Below are positions 5,005 to 12,028 of a stretch of 12,310 nt of DNA, in pieces. The notes below the pieces were generated by a model. It saw only the letters and a list, made by a program, of their open reading frames with translations. It made no database searches and was not told where the DNA came from. Position 1 is the stretch's first letter, and each line of letters opens with the position of its first letter. The translations under genes were made by a program, and so were the position numbers. The DNA lies in the NCBI GenBank assembly GCA_004555705.1, contig SFHI01000039.1, forward strand, positions 1 to 12,310, written 5' to 3'. The DNA comes from Clostridiales bacterium (GTDB lineage Bacteria > Bacillota > Clostridia > Oscillospirales > Oscillospiraceae).

Positions 5005-7532
5005 CACTTTGCCTCGTACCAGCTCTTTCCGAATTTGGCCTCGGCGGTAAGGGGCACCTGGAGCTTTGCCACCTGCTCCATCTCCCGGCTCACCAGCTCC
5101 GCCACCTGGGGGGCAATCCCCTCGGGGCACTCCACGATCAGCTCGTCATGAACCTGCAGCAGCAGCTCTGCCTCCGGGAATTGCCGCGTCAGCGCTTCTT
5201 CCACCCGGATCATGGCCAGCTTGATCAGGTCCGCGGCGGTCCCCTGGATGGGGGAATTCAGCGCGATCCGCTCTGCCCCCTGGCGGATGTTGAAATTGCT
5301 GCTTTTCAGCTCCGGGATATACCGTTTTCTCCCATAGAGGGTCTGGGTGTACCCCTTCTCCCGGGCGTCCGCCACCACCTGCTTCATATAGTCCCGAACG
5401 CCCCGGTAGTTTGCCAGGTAGTTTTCAATATACTGCTTCGCCTCATACCGGCTGACCCCGATGTCCTCCGCCAGTGAGAATTCGCTGATGCCGTAGACGA
5501 TGCCGAAATTCACCGCCTTGGCGTGCCGCCGCTGGAGGGGGGTAACCTGCTCCGGGGATACGCCGAACACCTGGGCCGCGGTAGCGGTGTGGATGTCCTG
5601 CCCTTCGCAGAAGGACCGCTGCATGGCCTCGTCCCCGGCGATGTGGGCCAGCACCCGCAGCTCGATCTGGCTGTAGTCCGCGTCCACCAGCACGCAGCCT
5701 TCCTTCGGCACAAACATCTTCCGGATTTCCGCGCCCAGGTCCGTGCGCACCGGAATGTTCTGCAAATTCGGCTCCGTGGAGGACAGCCGCCCAGTGGCGG
5801 TCACCAGATTCTGGAAGGTGGTGTGAATCCGCCCGTCCTCCCCGATCTCCTTAATCAGGCCATCGGCATAGGTGGACTTCAGCTTGGTCAGCATCCGGTA
5901 GTCCATAATGGCGGGGATAATGGGATGCTTCCCCTTCAGCTTCTCCAGAACCTCCGCGTTGGTGGAGTAGCCGGTCTTGGTCTTTTTCACCGGGGGCAGG
6001 CCCAGCTTTTCAAAGAGCAGCTCCCCCAGCTGCTTGGTGGAGTTAATATTGAAGGGCTCCCCGGAATAGGAATAGATCAGAGTCTCGCAGTCCTGGATTC
6101 GCTGCGCGAGCATCTGCCCGAACTGGACCAGCTGCTCCCGGTCAATGGCCACGCCCCGCTTTTCCATCCGGTACAAAACCCGGCACAGCGGAAGCTCCAT
6201 TCCAAAATAGAGCTGCTCCATCCCGTTTTCCCGTAGCTGCTTTTTCAGGATTTCTTTCAGATTCCACACCGCCTCCGCGCAGGCAGAGGCGTCCCCATCC
6301 TCCACGGTGGCGCCCAGGAAGGTGGTGGCCAGCTTGGAAACCGGATAATCCGACTGGGAGGGGTTCAGGTCGTAGGCGGCAAGGGCCGTATCAAACACGC
6401 ACTCCCCACAGGGAATCCCCATTTCGTCCAGGCGGTGCATGGTGGTTTTGCTGTCGTGCAGGATCAGCTTCGTTCCGGCAAAGGAAAGGCCCATCCCCGC
6501 CTCCATGGGGGTCAGGGCGCATACGCCCTCCCGGCAGGCAAGCCCCAGGCTGCCGTCTCCGGCAAGATACAGGGCATATTCCTCCTGGTTCTGGGGCACG
6601 GCCTCCAGACGGGGAAGGGTCTCCGGTACGGCTTCGGCTGCAGCGGGAGCCGCGGCCTCCGCGCCCCGCAGGCCGTACTTGTCAATCAGCCGGACAAATT
6701 CCAGCTTCTGGAACAGCTTGTAGAGCTCCGGACGGTTGTAGGGCTGCACAATGGCGTCCCGGGGCGTAAAATCAATAGGCGCCTCCGGACAAATGGTGGC
6801 CAGCTCATAGGACAGGTATGCGCTCTCCTTCCCGCCCTCCAGCTTTTCCCGGAGCTTGGGCCGGATGGAGGCGTCCTGAAGGTTGGCGTATACCCCGTCC
6901 AGGCTTCCGAATTTCTGCAGCAGTTCCCCCGCGGTCTTGGGGCCCACCCCGGCCACGCCGGGGATGTTGTCGGAGGAATCTCCCATCAGGGCCTTCAGAT
7001 CGATCAGCTTTTTGGGTTCGAAGCCGTATTCCTCCCGGAACCGTTCTTCATCATAGAGGGTCGCGTTGGTCTGGCCCGGCTTGGAAATCACCAGCTTTAC
7101 ATGGACATTCTCGTCAATCAGCTGAAGACTGTCCCGGTCTCCGGTGACGATGACGCACTCCCACCCTTGCTCTGAGCAGATTTTTCCAACGGTGCCGATC
7201 ACATCGTCAGCCTCCCAGCCCTGGCATTCGTAGATGGGAATGTTCATGGCCCGGAGCACATCCTTCATAATTGGCATCTGCATAGCCAGCTCCTCGGGCA
7301 TCCCCTTCCGGGTGGCCTTGTAGCCGTCGTAGCGCAGGTGCCGGAAGGTGGGCCCATGGAGGTCAAAGGCCACGCATACCGCCTCGGGCTGCTCCTCCTT
7401 CTCCATCCGCTCCAGAATGTTCAGGAAGCCATAAATGGCGTGGGTGTACAGCCCCTCCCGGGTGGTCAGGGGCCGCACGCCAAAGAACGCCCGGTTGATG
7501 ACGCTGTTTCCGTCTAAAATCAGAAGCTTCAT
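5004..7532 (-). CDS. polA: DNA polymerase I
   Basis: The 842-residue enzyme fills gaps and removes RNA primers. The N-terminal 5'-3' nuclease (about 1-290) shows D7, FDLHGPTFRH from 56, EADD (107-110), TGDRD (130-134) and GDSSDNIPGV (184-193) with a helix-hairpin-helix. The middle region (about 310-420) keeps only weak 3'-5' exonuclease likeness; I do not see its DxE metal site, so proofreading is probably absent, as in other Firmicutes and Taq. The polymerase shows DADYSQIELR (D617), the O-helix RRHAKAVNFGIVYG and QVHDE (D796). The start is ATG 7532, six bases after GGAG, overlapping the cysS stop by four bases. An in-frame GTG at 7544 has no better site. Second gene of the T-box operon. Confidence 0.97.
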   Translation of the reverse strand: MKLLILDGNSVINRAFFGVRPLTTREGLYTHAIYGFLNILERMEKEEQPEAVCVAFDLHGPTFRHLRYDGYKATRKGMPEELAMQMPIMKDVLRAMNIPIYECQGWEADDVIGTVGKICSEQGWECVIVTGDRDSLQLIDENVHVKLVISKPGQTNATLYDEERFREEYGFEPKKLIDLKALMGDSSDNIPGVAGVGPKTAGELLQKFGSLDGVYANLQDASIRPKLREKLEGGKESAYLSYELATICPEAPIDFTPRDAIVQPYNRPELYKLFQKLEFVRLIDKYGLRGAEAAAPAAAEAVPETLPRLEAVPQNQEEYALYLAGDGSLGLACREGVCALTPMEAGMGLSFAGTKLILHDSKTTMHRLDEMGIPCGECVFDTALAAYDLNPSQSDYPVSKLATTFLGATVEDGDASACAEAVWNLKEILKKQLRENGMEQLYFGMELPLCRVLYRMEKRGVAIDREQLVQFGQMLAQRIQDCETLIYSYSGEPFNINSTKQLGELLFEKLGLPPVKKTKTGYSTNAEVLEKLKGKHPIIPAIMDYRMLTKLKSTYADGLIKEIGEDGRIHTTFQNLVTATGRLSSTEPNLQNIPVRTDLGAEIRKMFVPKEGCVLVDADYSQIELRVLAHIAGDEAMQRSFCEGQDIHTATAAQVFGVSPEQVTPLQRRHAKAVNFGIVYGISEFSLAEDIGVSRYEAKQYIENYLANYRGVRDYMKQVVADAREKGYTQTLYGRKRYIPELKSSNFNIRQGAERIALNSPIQGTAADLIKLAMIRVEEALTRQFPEAELLLQVHDELIVECPEGIAPQVAELVSREMEQVAKLQVPLTAEAKFGKSWYEAK

Positions 7533-8944
7533 ACTCTTCTCCACTTGGCACCCTGGGGAGTGTCAATGATTTCAATTCCCCGGGCTTTCAGTTCGTCCCG
7601 GATTCGGTCCGCCTCGGCAAAGTTCTTCTCCTTTTTGGCCGCCGTCCGGGCGGCAACCAGAGCGTCAATCTCCGGGTCCGCGCTGGCGGCAGCCTCTTCC
7701 GCCTCCTGGGCGCGCACCTTTTCCGCCGCGCTCAGAAGGTTCAGGGAAAGCACCCGGTCAAAGTCCTTAAGCGCCGCCAGCTTGGTGGCATCGGAGCACT
7801 TGGCCTTCAGCACATCGTAGACAGCCGTCACTGCCAGAGAGGTATTCAGGTCTCCGTTCAGCGCACCCACGAACCGCTCCTTCAGCTTCTCCAGGGCGGA
7901 AGCATCCACTTCTCCCTCCGGCTTCAGGGTTGCAATCTTCGCGATCAGCTTCTGGTAAGCCAGGGCAGCGTTGTCCAGATTCTCCCAGCTGAACACCAGA
8001 TTCCGCCGGTAGTGGCTCTGCAGGCAGAAGAGCCGGTAGGCCATGGGATCATACCCCTTGCTTTCCAGCAGGGAAACCGTCAGGAATTCTCCCTTGGATT
8101 TGCTCATCTTTCCGGTGTCCGTATTCAGGTGGTGGACGTGGAACCAGTAGTTGCACCACTTGTGGCCCAGATAGCTTTCGGACTGGGCAATTTCATTGGT
8201 GTGGTGGGGGAAAGCGTTGTCGATGCCGCCGGCGTGGATGTCCAGATGCTCGCCCAGGTACTTCATGGAGATGCCGGAGCACTCGATATGCCAGCCGGGA
8301 TAGCCCACGCCCCAGGGGGAGTCCCATTTCAGGGCCTGATCCTCAAATTTGGACTTGGTGAACCAGAGGACGAAGTCATTCTTGTTGCGCTTGTTGGGGT
8401 CCTCCTCCACACCCTCCCGGACGCCCACAGCCAGGTCCTCCTGGTCATGGTCATTGAATACATAGTATTTGTCCAGCTTGGAGGTATCGAAGTACACGTT
8501 TCCCCCGGCCACATAGGCAAAGCCCTTGTCCAAAAGGCCGGACACAATCTTAATGTATTCGTCAATGCAGCCGGTGGCGGGCTGGACCACATCGGGGCGC
8601 TTGATATTCAGCTTGTCGCAGTCGGAGAAGAAGGCATCCGTATAGAACTTTGCAATTTCCATAACGGACTTGTTCTCCCGCTTGGCGCCCTTGAGCATCT
8701 TATCCTCGCCGGTGTCGGCATCGGAAGCCAGATGGCCCACATCCGTAATATTCATCACCCGCTTGACATTGTAGCCCAGATAACGCAGGGATTTTTCCAG
8801 CACATCCTCCATGATGTAGGTACGCAGATTTCCGATGTGGGCATAGTGGTACACCGTGGGGCCGCAGGTGTACATCTTCACTTCCTCCGGGGAGTTGGGG
8901 GTAAAGAGTTCTTTCTTGTGGGACAGGGAATTGTACAGATACAT
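7529..8944 (-). CDS. cysS: Cysteinyl-tRNA synthetase
   Basis: The 471-residue class I synthetase charges tRNA-Cys with cysteine. The zinc site that selects cysteine is visible as C27, C222, H247 and E251, spaced as in E. coli CysRS. The HIGH motif is HIGN (36-39) and KMSKS is exact at 279-283. The GWHIECSGIS block and the family C-terminal segment (PQGAKW) are present. The start ATG at 8944 has an excellent GGAGGAG six bases upstream; an in-frame TTG before it lacks a site. It is first in the operon and directly follows the T-box leader. Its stop overlaps the polA start. Confidence 0.98.
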   Translation of the reverse strand: MYLYNSLSHKKELFTPNSPEEVKMYTCGPTVYHYAHIGNLRTYIMEDVLEKSLRYLGYNVKRVMNITDVGHLASDADTGEDKMLKGAKRENKSVMEIAKFYTDAFFSDCDKLNIKRPDVVQPATGCIDEYIKIVSGLLDKGFAYVAGGNVYFDTSKLDKYYVFNDHDQEDLAVGVREGVEEDPNKRNKNDFVLWFTKSKFEDQALKWDSPWGVGYPGWHIECSGISMKYLGEHLDIHAGGIDNAFPHHTNEIAQSESYLGHKWCNYWFHVHHLNTDTGKMSKSKGEFLTVSLLESKGYDPMAYRLFCLQSHYRRNLVFSWENLDNAALAYQKLIAKIATLKPEGEVDASALEKLKERFVGALNGDLNTSLAVTAVYDVLKAKCSDATKLAALKDFDRVLSLNLLSAAEKVRAQEAEEAAASADPEIDALVAARTAAKKEKNFAEADRIRDELKARGIEIIDTPQGAKWRRV

Positions 8945-8991
8945 GGTTGACTCCTCCAATCGTTATGAATGGCAGGGGAACCGGCTGCAAG

Positions 8992-9023
8992 AAAAAAACC
9001 TCCTGTACCGGCAGTACAAGAGG
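8992..9023 (-). terminator. T-box regulated terminator
   Basis: On the minus strand CCTCTTGTAC pairs with GTACAGGAGG (one G-U pair) and is followed by seven T (8998-8992). It lies between the T-box sequence and the cysS ribosome site, where premature termination is expected when tRNA-Cys is charged. Confidence 0.9.
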
Positions 9024-9188
9024 CGGTTTTGGCCGCGGTTCCACTCTCATTTCTCGCTTGTGTTCACTTTTCCCGCTCCCGGACGCACCTTCCTCCGCCG
9101 ATTATCCGTCCGGACTTCCAGCCAGCGGTCCGGGCTCTCTGAGGGATCGGAGCGGAGTACTCTTTCCGATCAACGCGGCTTTTTCTTC
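8992..9188 (-). promoter_or_regulatory. T-box riboswitch leader, cysteine specifier
   Basis: On the minus strand the conserved T-box AGAGTGGAACCGCGG lies at 9047-9033. Stem I can be traced. A base helix CGGA/TCCG leads to an internal loop with AGTA on one side and GAAGGTGC on the other. The upper helix is CTCCGC (9157-9152) with GCGGAG (9098-9093), and an apical stem is CCGGAC/GTCCGG. The trinucleotide in the specifier position is TGC (9087-9085), a cysteine codon, matching the downstream cysS. A terminator follows. Uncharged tRNA-Cys should stabilise the antiterminator and switch the operon on. Confidence 0.93.
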
Positions 9189-9194
9189 CCGCAT

Positions 9195-9224
9195 ATTTTA
9201 TCATTATACCCGGGCCTTTGTCAA
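9195..9224 (-). promoter_or_regulatory. Promoter of the cysS operon
   Basis: On the minus strand there is TTGACA (9224-9219), an 18-nt spacer and TAAAAT (9200-9195), with TG one base before the -10. Transcription should start near 9188, giving a leader of about 240 nt that contains the T-box. Confidence 0.75.
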
Positions 9225-9315
9225 GCATTCCCGGGAGAATGGGGTAATTTTTACACCCGTTTCCATTCAGGGAAATATTTACATAATTTCTGATTATTAA
9301 GAAATTCTTATACTA

Positions 9316-9345
9316 TTGACAATTCGCCCTTTTTCCCGTTATAAT
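9316..9345 (+). promoter_or_regulatory. Promoter of the SH3b lipoprotein gene
   Basis: TTGACA (9316-9321), an 18-nt spacer and TATAAT (9340-9345) match the vegetative consensus. The start codon is 35 bp further on, after AGGGAGG at 9367-9373. It diverges from the cysS promoter; no gene lies in 9225-9315. Confidence 0.8.
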
Positions 9346-9380
9346 AACCATGTGAAATATGATGAAAGGGAGGTAACGTT

Positions 9381-10535
9381 ATGAATCGCTCCTTCTATAA
9401 TCACACCCACACAGGACTTTGCCGGATGCTCTGTGTCATCATGGCCGTCCTGCTTCTGACCGCCGTCATTTCCGGCTGCAGCAAAAAGCCGGAGGATACC
9501 ACACCCAGCTCGGACAGCATGCTGGATCTGGGCAACGACACCACCCCCTCCACCGACGCGCCCCCCTCCTCGGACCCTTCTACGGATCCCACATCCGAAA
9601 CCATCGACCCCGACATTCTGAATATCCGCAATACCCCCGGCCTGGGTGGTACGGTTATCGGGCACCTGGAGCCCGGCACCAAAATTGATGTTCTCCGGGA
9701 GGAATCTGCCGACGGACTGCGCTGGGCGCTGATCCGGCAGGGCTGGATTTGCATTGAATATCTGGAGCAGTATTTGAGTGCTGACGGTGTGCTCCTCGGC
9801 AGCGGCGGAGAGACCACCGCAACCACCGCCCCCACCGAAACCACTGCCGCGACCAAGCCCGCGGAAACCACCGCTCCCACCACCGGCGGGAACACCGGCA
9901 ATACAGGCAATACGGGCAATACCGGAACCGGCACCGGAACCACCACCAATACCCCCGGCGTTGTCATCGCCACCGAGCTGAACATCCGCAAGGATGCGGA
10001 TATCAACAGCGACGGCGTTGGCCAGTACAAGTACGGCGACCGGATCACCATTCTGGAGACCAAGAATGGCTGGGGCCGCACCGATAAGGGCTGGGTCTAC
10101 ATGGACTACGTCTATAAGGACGGCACCACCGGAAAGAACTCCTGCAAGGGTGTGGTTACCGTCAACGGCCTGAACATCCGCAGCGGCCCGGGCACCAAGT
10201 ATGATGCCGTGGGCTCCCTGAACACCGGTGCCCGCGTCAACATTCTGGAGCGCATCACCATCGGCGACACCGTTTGGGGCTGCATTGACAAGGGTTGGAT
10301 CTCCATGGGCTATGTCTACGTGGACGGGACCGAAGGCGACGGAGCCGGCTATGGCACCGTTTCCGGAGACGGGGTGAATGTCCGCAGCGGCCCGGGCACC
10401 GGCTTCGATGTAGTCGGCAGCCTGAACTCCGGCGATAATGTGGATATCCTCTTCCAGATCGAAATCGGCGATACCGCCTGGGGCTGCATCGGCGTGAGCA
10501 AGTGGGTCTGCATGGATTATGTAGGCATGGGTTAA
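9381..10535 (+). CDS. Lipoprotein with four bacterial SH3 (SH3b) domains
   Basis: The 384-residue protein has a basic N-terminus, a hydrophobic segment (about 17-30) and the lipobox ISGC with C33, so it is likely a membrane-anchored lipoprotein on the outer face. A Ser/Thr/Pro/Asp linker follows. SH3b repeats cover roughly 77-130, 194-246, 257-315 and 325-381. The last two carry NIRSGPGT or NVRSGPGT, the family hallmark; the first is the most diverged. A Thr/Pro/Gly linker with an NTG repeat separates repeats 1 and 2. SH3b domains commonly bind cell-wall peptides, but no catalytic domain is present, so wall-binding or sensing is inference. It is a single-gene unit with its own promoter and terminator. 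Confidence 0.88.
   Translation: MNRSFYNHTHTGLCRMLCVIMAVLLLTAVISGCSKKPEDTTPSSDSMLDLGNDTTPSTDAPPSSDPSTDPTSETIDPDILNIRNTPGLGGTVIGHLEPGTKIDVLREESADGLRWALIRQGWICIEYLEQYLSADGVLLGSGGETTATTAPTETTAATKPAETTAPTTGGNTGNTGNTGNTGTGTGTTTNTPGVVIATELNIRKDADINSDGVGQYKYGDRITILETKNGWGRTDKGWVYMDYVYKDGTTGKNSCKGVVTVNGLNIRSGPGTKYDAVGSLNTGARVNILERITIGDTVWGCIDKGWISMGYVYVDGTEGDGAGYGTVSGDGVNVRSGPGTGFDVVGSLNSGDNVDILFQIEIGDTAWGCIGVSKWVCMDYVGMG
9891..9926 (+). repeat. 9-bp tandem repeat coding Asn-Thr-Gly
   Basis: Four imperfect 9-bp units (AACACCGGC, AATACAGGC, AATACGGGC, AATACCGGA) encode NTG four times inside the lipoprotein linker. Changes in copy number would keep the frame. Confidence 0.75.
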
Positions 10536-10547
10536 CCAATTCTTCCC

Positions 10548-10580
10548 CCGGGGCTTCCAAGCGGAAGCCCCGGATTTTTT
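10548..10580 (+). terminator. Terminator between lipoprotein and methyltransferase
   Basis: CCGGGGCTTCC (10548-10558) and GGAAGCCCCGG (10563-10573) form a perfect 11-bp stem with a 4-nt loop, followed by A and six T. It lies 12 bp after the lipoprotein stop and ends two bases before the next ribosome site. Confidence 0.9.
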
Positions 10581-10591
10581 CAGGAGGTTTT

Positions 10592-11212
10592 ATGCTGAGC
10601 TCTGAAGGCTTCAATTTGTGGGCCGGAGGCTATGATCAAAGCGTCCGGGTGTCCGATGAAGAAAACAGTTATCCCTTCGCGGGATACAAGCGCGTCCTCG
10701 GAAGGATTTATGCCGGAATCCGGGAAATGGATGCCCGTCAGGTACTGGATATCGGCCTCGGCACAGGCATTCTGTCCGGACGGCTGTACCGTGACGGCTG
10801 CCATATCACGGGCATTGACTTCTCCGACAGAATGCTGCAAATCGCCCGGGAGAAAATGCCGGATGCCATCTTGATCCGGCATGACTTCTCCACCGGACTT
10901 CCCCAGCAGCTGCAGGGCGAAATCTTCGATGCCATTATCTGTACCTACGCCATCCACCACCTGCCGGACCCGCGGAAAACGCCATTCCTCGCGCAGCTTC
11001 AAAAGCACCTGGACCCCGGCGGAAAAATCTTCATCGGGGATGTGGCGTTTTCCTCCCGAAGTGATTTGGAGGCCTGCCGAAGAATCAGCGGGGACGAATG
11101 GGATGACGAAGAATTCTACCTTGTGGCCGATGAAATTCTGCCTCTGTTCCCCGGCGCGCACTTCGACCCCATCTCCTTCTGCTCCGGAATCCTGACGATT
11201 CCCCGTCTCTGA
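10592..11212 (+). CDS. Class I SAM-dependent methyltransferase
   Basis: The 206-residue cytoplasmic protein has motif I VLDIGLGTGIL (51-61), the acidic ribose contact D76 in GIDFS, D98 in RHDFS as motif II, and FDAIICTYAIHHLPD (112-126) as the motif IV region, followed by LDPGGKIFIGD. The N-terminal FNLWAGGYDQSV recalls the YrrT-like putative methyltransferases of Bacillus, though the resemblance is from memory and the substrate is unknown. The start ATG is four bases after GGAGG. A strong terminator ends two bases before the ribosome site, so expression depends on read-through or on a promoter within the preceding gene. No terminator is seen after it. Confidence 0.85.
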   Translation: MLSSEGFNLWAGGYDQSVRVSDEENSYPFAGYKRVLGRIYAGIREMDARQVLDIGLGTGILSGRLYRDGCHITGIDFSDRMLQIAREKMPDAILIRHDFSTGLPQQLQGEIFDAIICTYAIHHLPDPRKTPFLAQLQKHLDPGGKIFIGDVAFSSRSDLEACRRISGDEWDDEEFYLVADEILPLFPGAHFDPISFCSGILTIPRL

Positions 11213-11291
11213 CCCCCATACCCTGCCGGACCGCATTGCTCCTTCCCCGCGAAGTCCTTTCAGCCCCTCCCACACCCCAAGCAGTGAGACA

Positions 11292-11476
11292 AATTGTTGT
11301 TTAGCGGCTTCGCCGAATTGACAATTGACAATTGAAAATTGACAATTATTGTGTCCCTACAGGACGATCTTGAAATAAAAACGCAGTATTTTCAGCATAA
11401 ATATTTTAAAATCATCCCGAAGGGATTCCTTAATTGTTAATTGTTAATTGTCAATTGTCAATTCTAAACAACAATT
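11292..11476. repeat. Palindromic intergenic element C
   Basis: The outer repeats AATTGTTGTTTA (11292-11303) and the exact reverse complement (11465-11476) bound 185 bp. Inside, two 34-nt arms (11315-11348 and 11431-11464) match at 31 of 34 positions and are built of 7-bp units such as AATTGAC and TTAATTG. Smaller hairpins GCGGC-TTC-GCCG and ATCCC-GAA-GGGAT also occur. There is no coding content, and 11213-11291 shows nothing either. Confidence 0.75.
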
Positions 11477-11632
11477 AATCTGTGTATCCATAGCCAAATA
11501 GCACCTATATCTCCTCAACTGCACGGACTGCAACCAGCTCCTACTCCATCCCGAACGCACCTTCGCCTTCCCCATGCCGCCTGCATCATAGAATCAAACC
11601 AGTATCAAACGTAACTCTCCGCAGTTTCTCTC
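11477..11632. other. Intergenic stretch without recognised feature
   Basis: Nothing recognisable is seen between element C and the first tRNA-Pro-type promoter. Minus-strand open frames that reach in from the right (from 11926) cross the tRNA region and lack protein-like features. Confidence 0.4.
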
Positions 11633-11661
11633 TTGACTTCTCCGGCATAATCGTCTAAAAT
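11633..11661 (+). promoter_or_regulatory. Promoter of the decayed tRNA-Pro copy
   Basis: TTGACT (11633-11638), a 17-nt spacer and TAAAAT (11656-11661). It shares TTGACTTCTCC and GTCTAAAATA with the promoter of the intact tRNA-Pro, indicating common origin. Confidence 0.65.
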
Positions 11662-11694
11662 ACCCCTTGTTCCCATACCGCCCCCAATCCCCAC

Positions 11695-11757
11695 CCGAGC
11701 TCAGCATAGTTTGGTATCGCACCCGTTTTGGGTGCCGGAGCACGGTTTGCACCCGTG
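11695..11757 (+). pseudogene. Decayed tRNA-Pro copy
   Basis: The 5' acceptor half CCGAGCT, the D arm ending AGTTTGGTATCGC (13 bases shared with the intact tRNA-Pro downstream) and an anticodon loop TTTGGGT (anticodon TGG) align with 11884-11960. The anticodon stem has a C-C mismatch and the T loop TTTGCAC departs from TTCRANY. The sequence after the T stem CACGG/CCGTG has no acceptor match or CCA. This looks like a tandem duplicate that lost its 3' end. An unusual functional RNA is not excluded. Confidence 0.55.
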
Positions 11758-11804
11758 AAATCAGCCAACCCGAAAATCCGTTGCGGCACCAGCACTTTTT
11801 CTTC

Positions 11805-11833
11805 TTGACTTCTCCCCCGCGCTGGTCTAAAAT
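11805..11833 (+). promoter_or_regulatory. Promoter of tRNA-Pro
   Basis: TTGACT (11805-11810), a 17-nt spacer and TAAAAT (11828-11833), 50 bp before the tRNA 5' end. Confidence 0.7.
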
Positions 11834-11883
11834 AGCCTTTAACCACATGTTTGACCACATCCCCAAAAACTCCAACTGAATAT

Positions 11884-11960
11884 CCGGGCTTAGCGAAGTT
11901 TGGTATCGCGCTTGGTTTGGGACCAAGAGACCGTGGGTTCAAGTCCCGCAGCCCGGACCA
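11884..11960 (+). tRNA. tRNA-Pro (anticodon TGG)
   Basis: The acceptor CCGGGCT pairs with AGCCCGG, followed by discriminator A and an encoded CCA. The anticodon arm is CTTGG-TTTGGGA-CCAAG with anticodon TGG. The T arm is GTGGG-TTCAAGT-CCCGC. All conserved loop bases look normal and the length is 77 nt. Confidence 0.95.
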
Positions 11961-11996
11961 AAACCGCCAGTTTTCAGTACGAAAACTGGCGGTTTT
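11960..11996 (+). terminator. Terminator of tRNA-Pro
   Basis: A perfect 16-bp stem, AAAACCGCCAGTTTTC (11960-11975) with its reverse complement (11981-11996), encloses a 5-nt loop. It ends in TTTT directly after the tRNA CCA. Confidence 0.85.
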
Positions 11997-12028
11997 GTCA
12001 TATATTTAGTCTAATCTCAAAGCAACCC

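Noticed and set aside
4006..5151. Plus-strand 381-codon open frame
   Set aside because: Proline- and arginine-rich shadow of tsaD, rimI and polA with no domain sense.
8012..8950. Plus-strand 312-codon open frame
   Set aside because: Antisense to cysS; no ribosome site and no recognisable motif.
11315..11464. Possible CRISPR or iteron array from the heptamer repeats
   Set aside because: The units are only 7 bp, have no spacers and form an inverted repeat; no cas or rep gene is nearby.
11594..11942. Two overlapping minus-strand open frames of 95-110 codons
   Set aside because: They run antisense through the tRNA-Pro promoters and the decayed copy and look non-protein-like.
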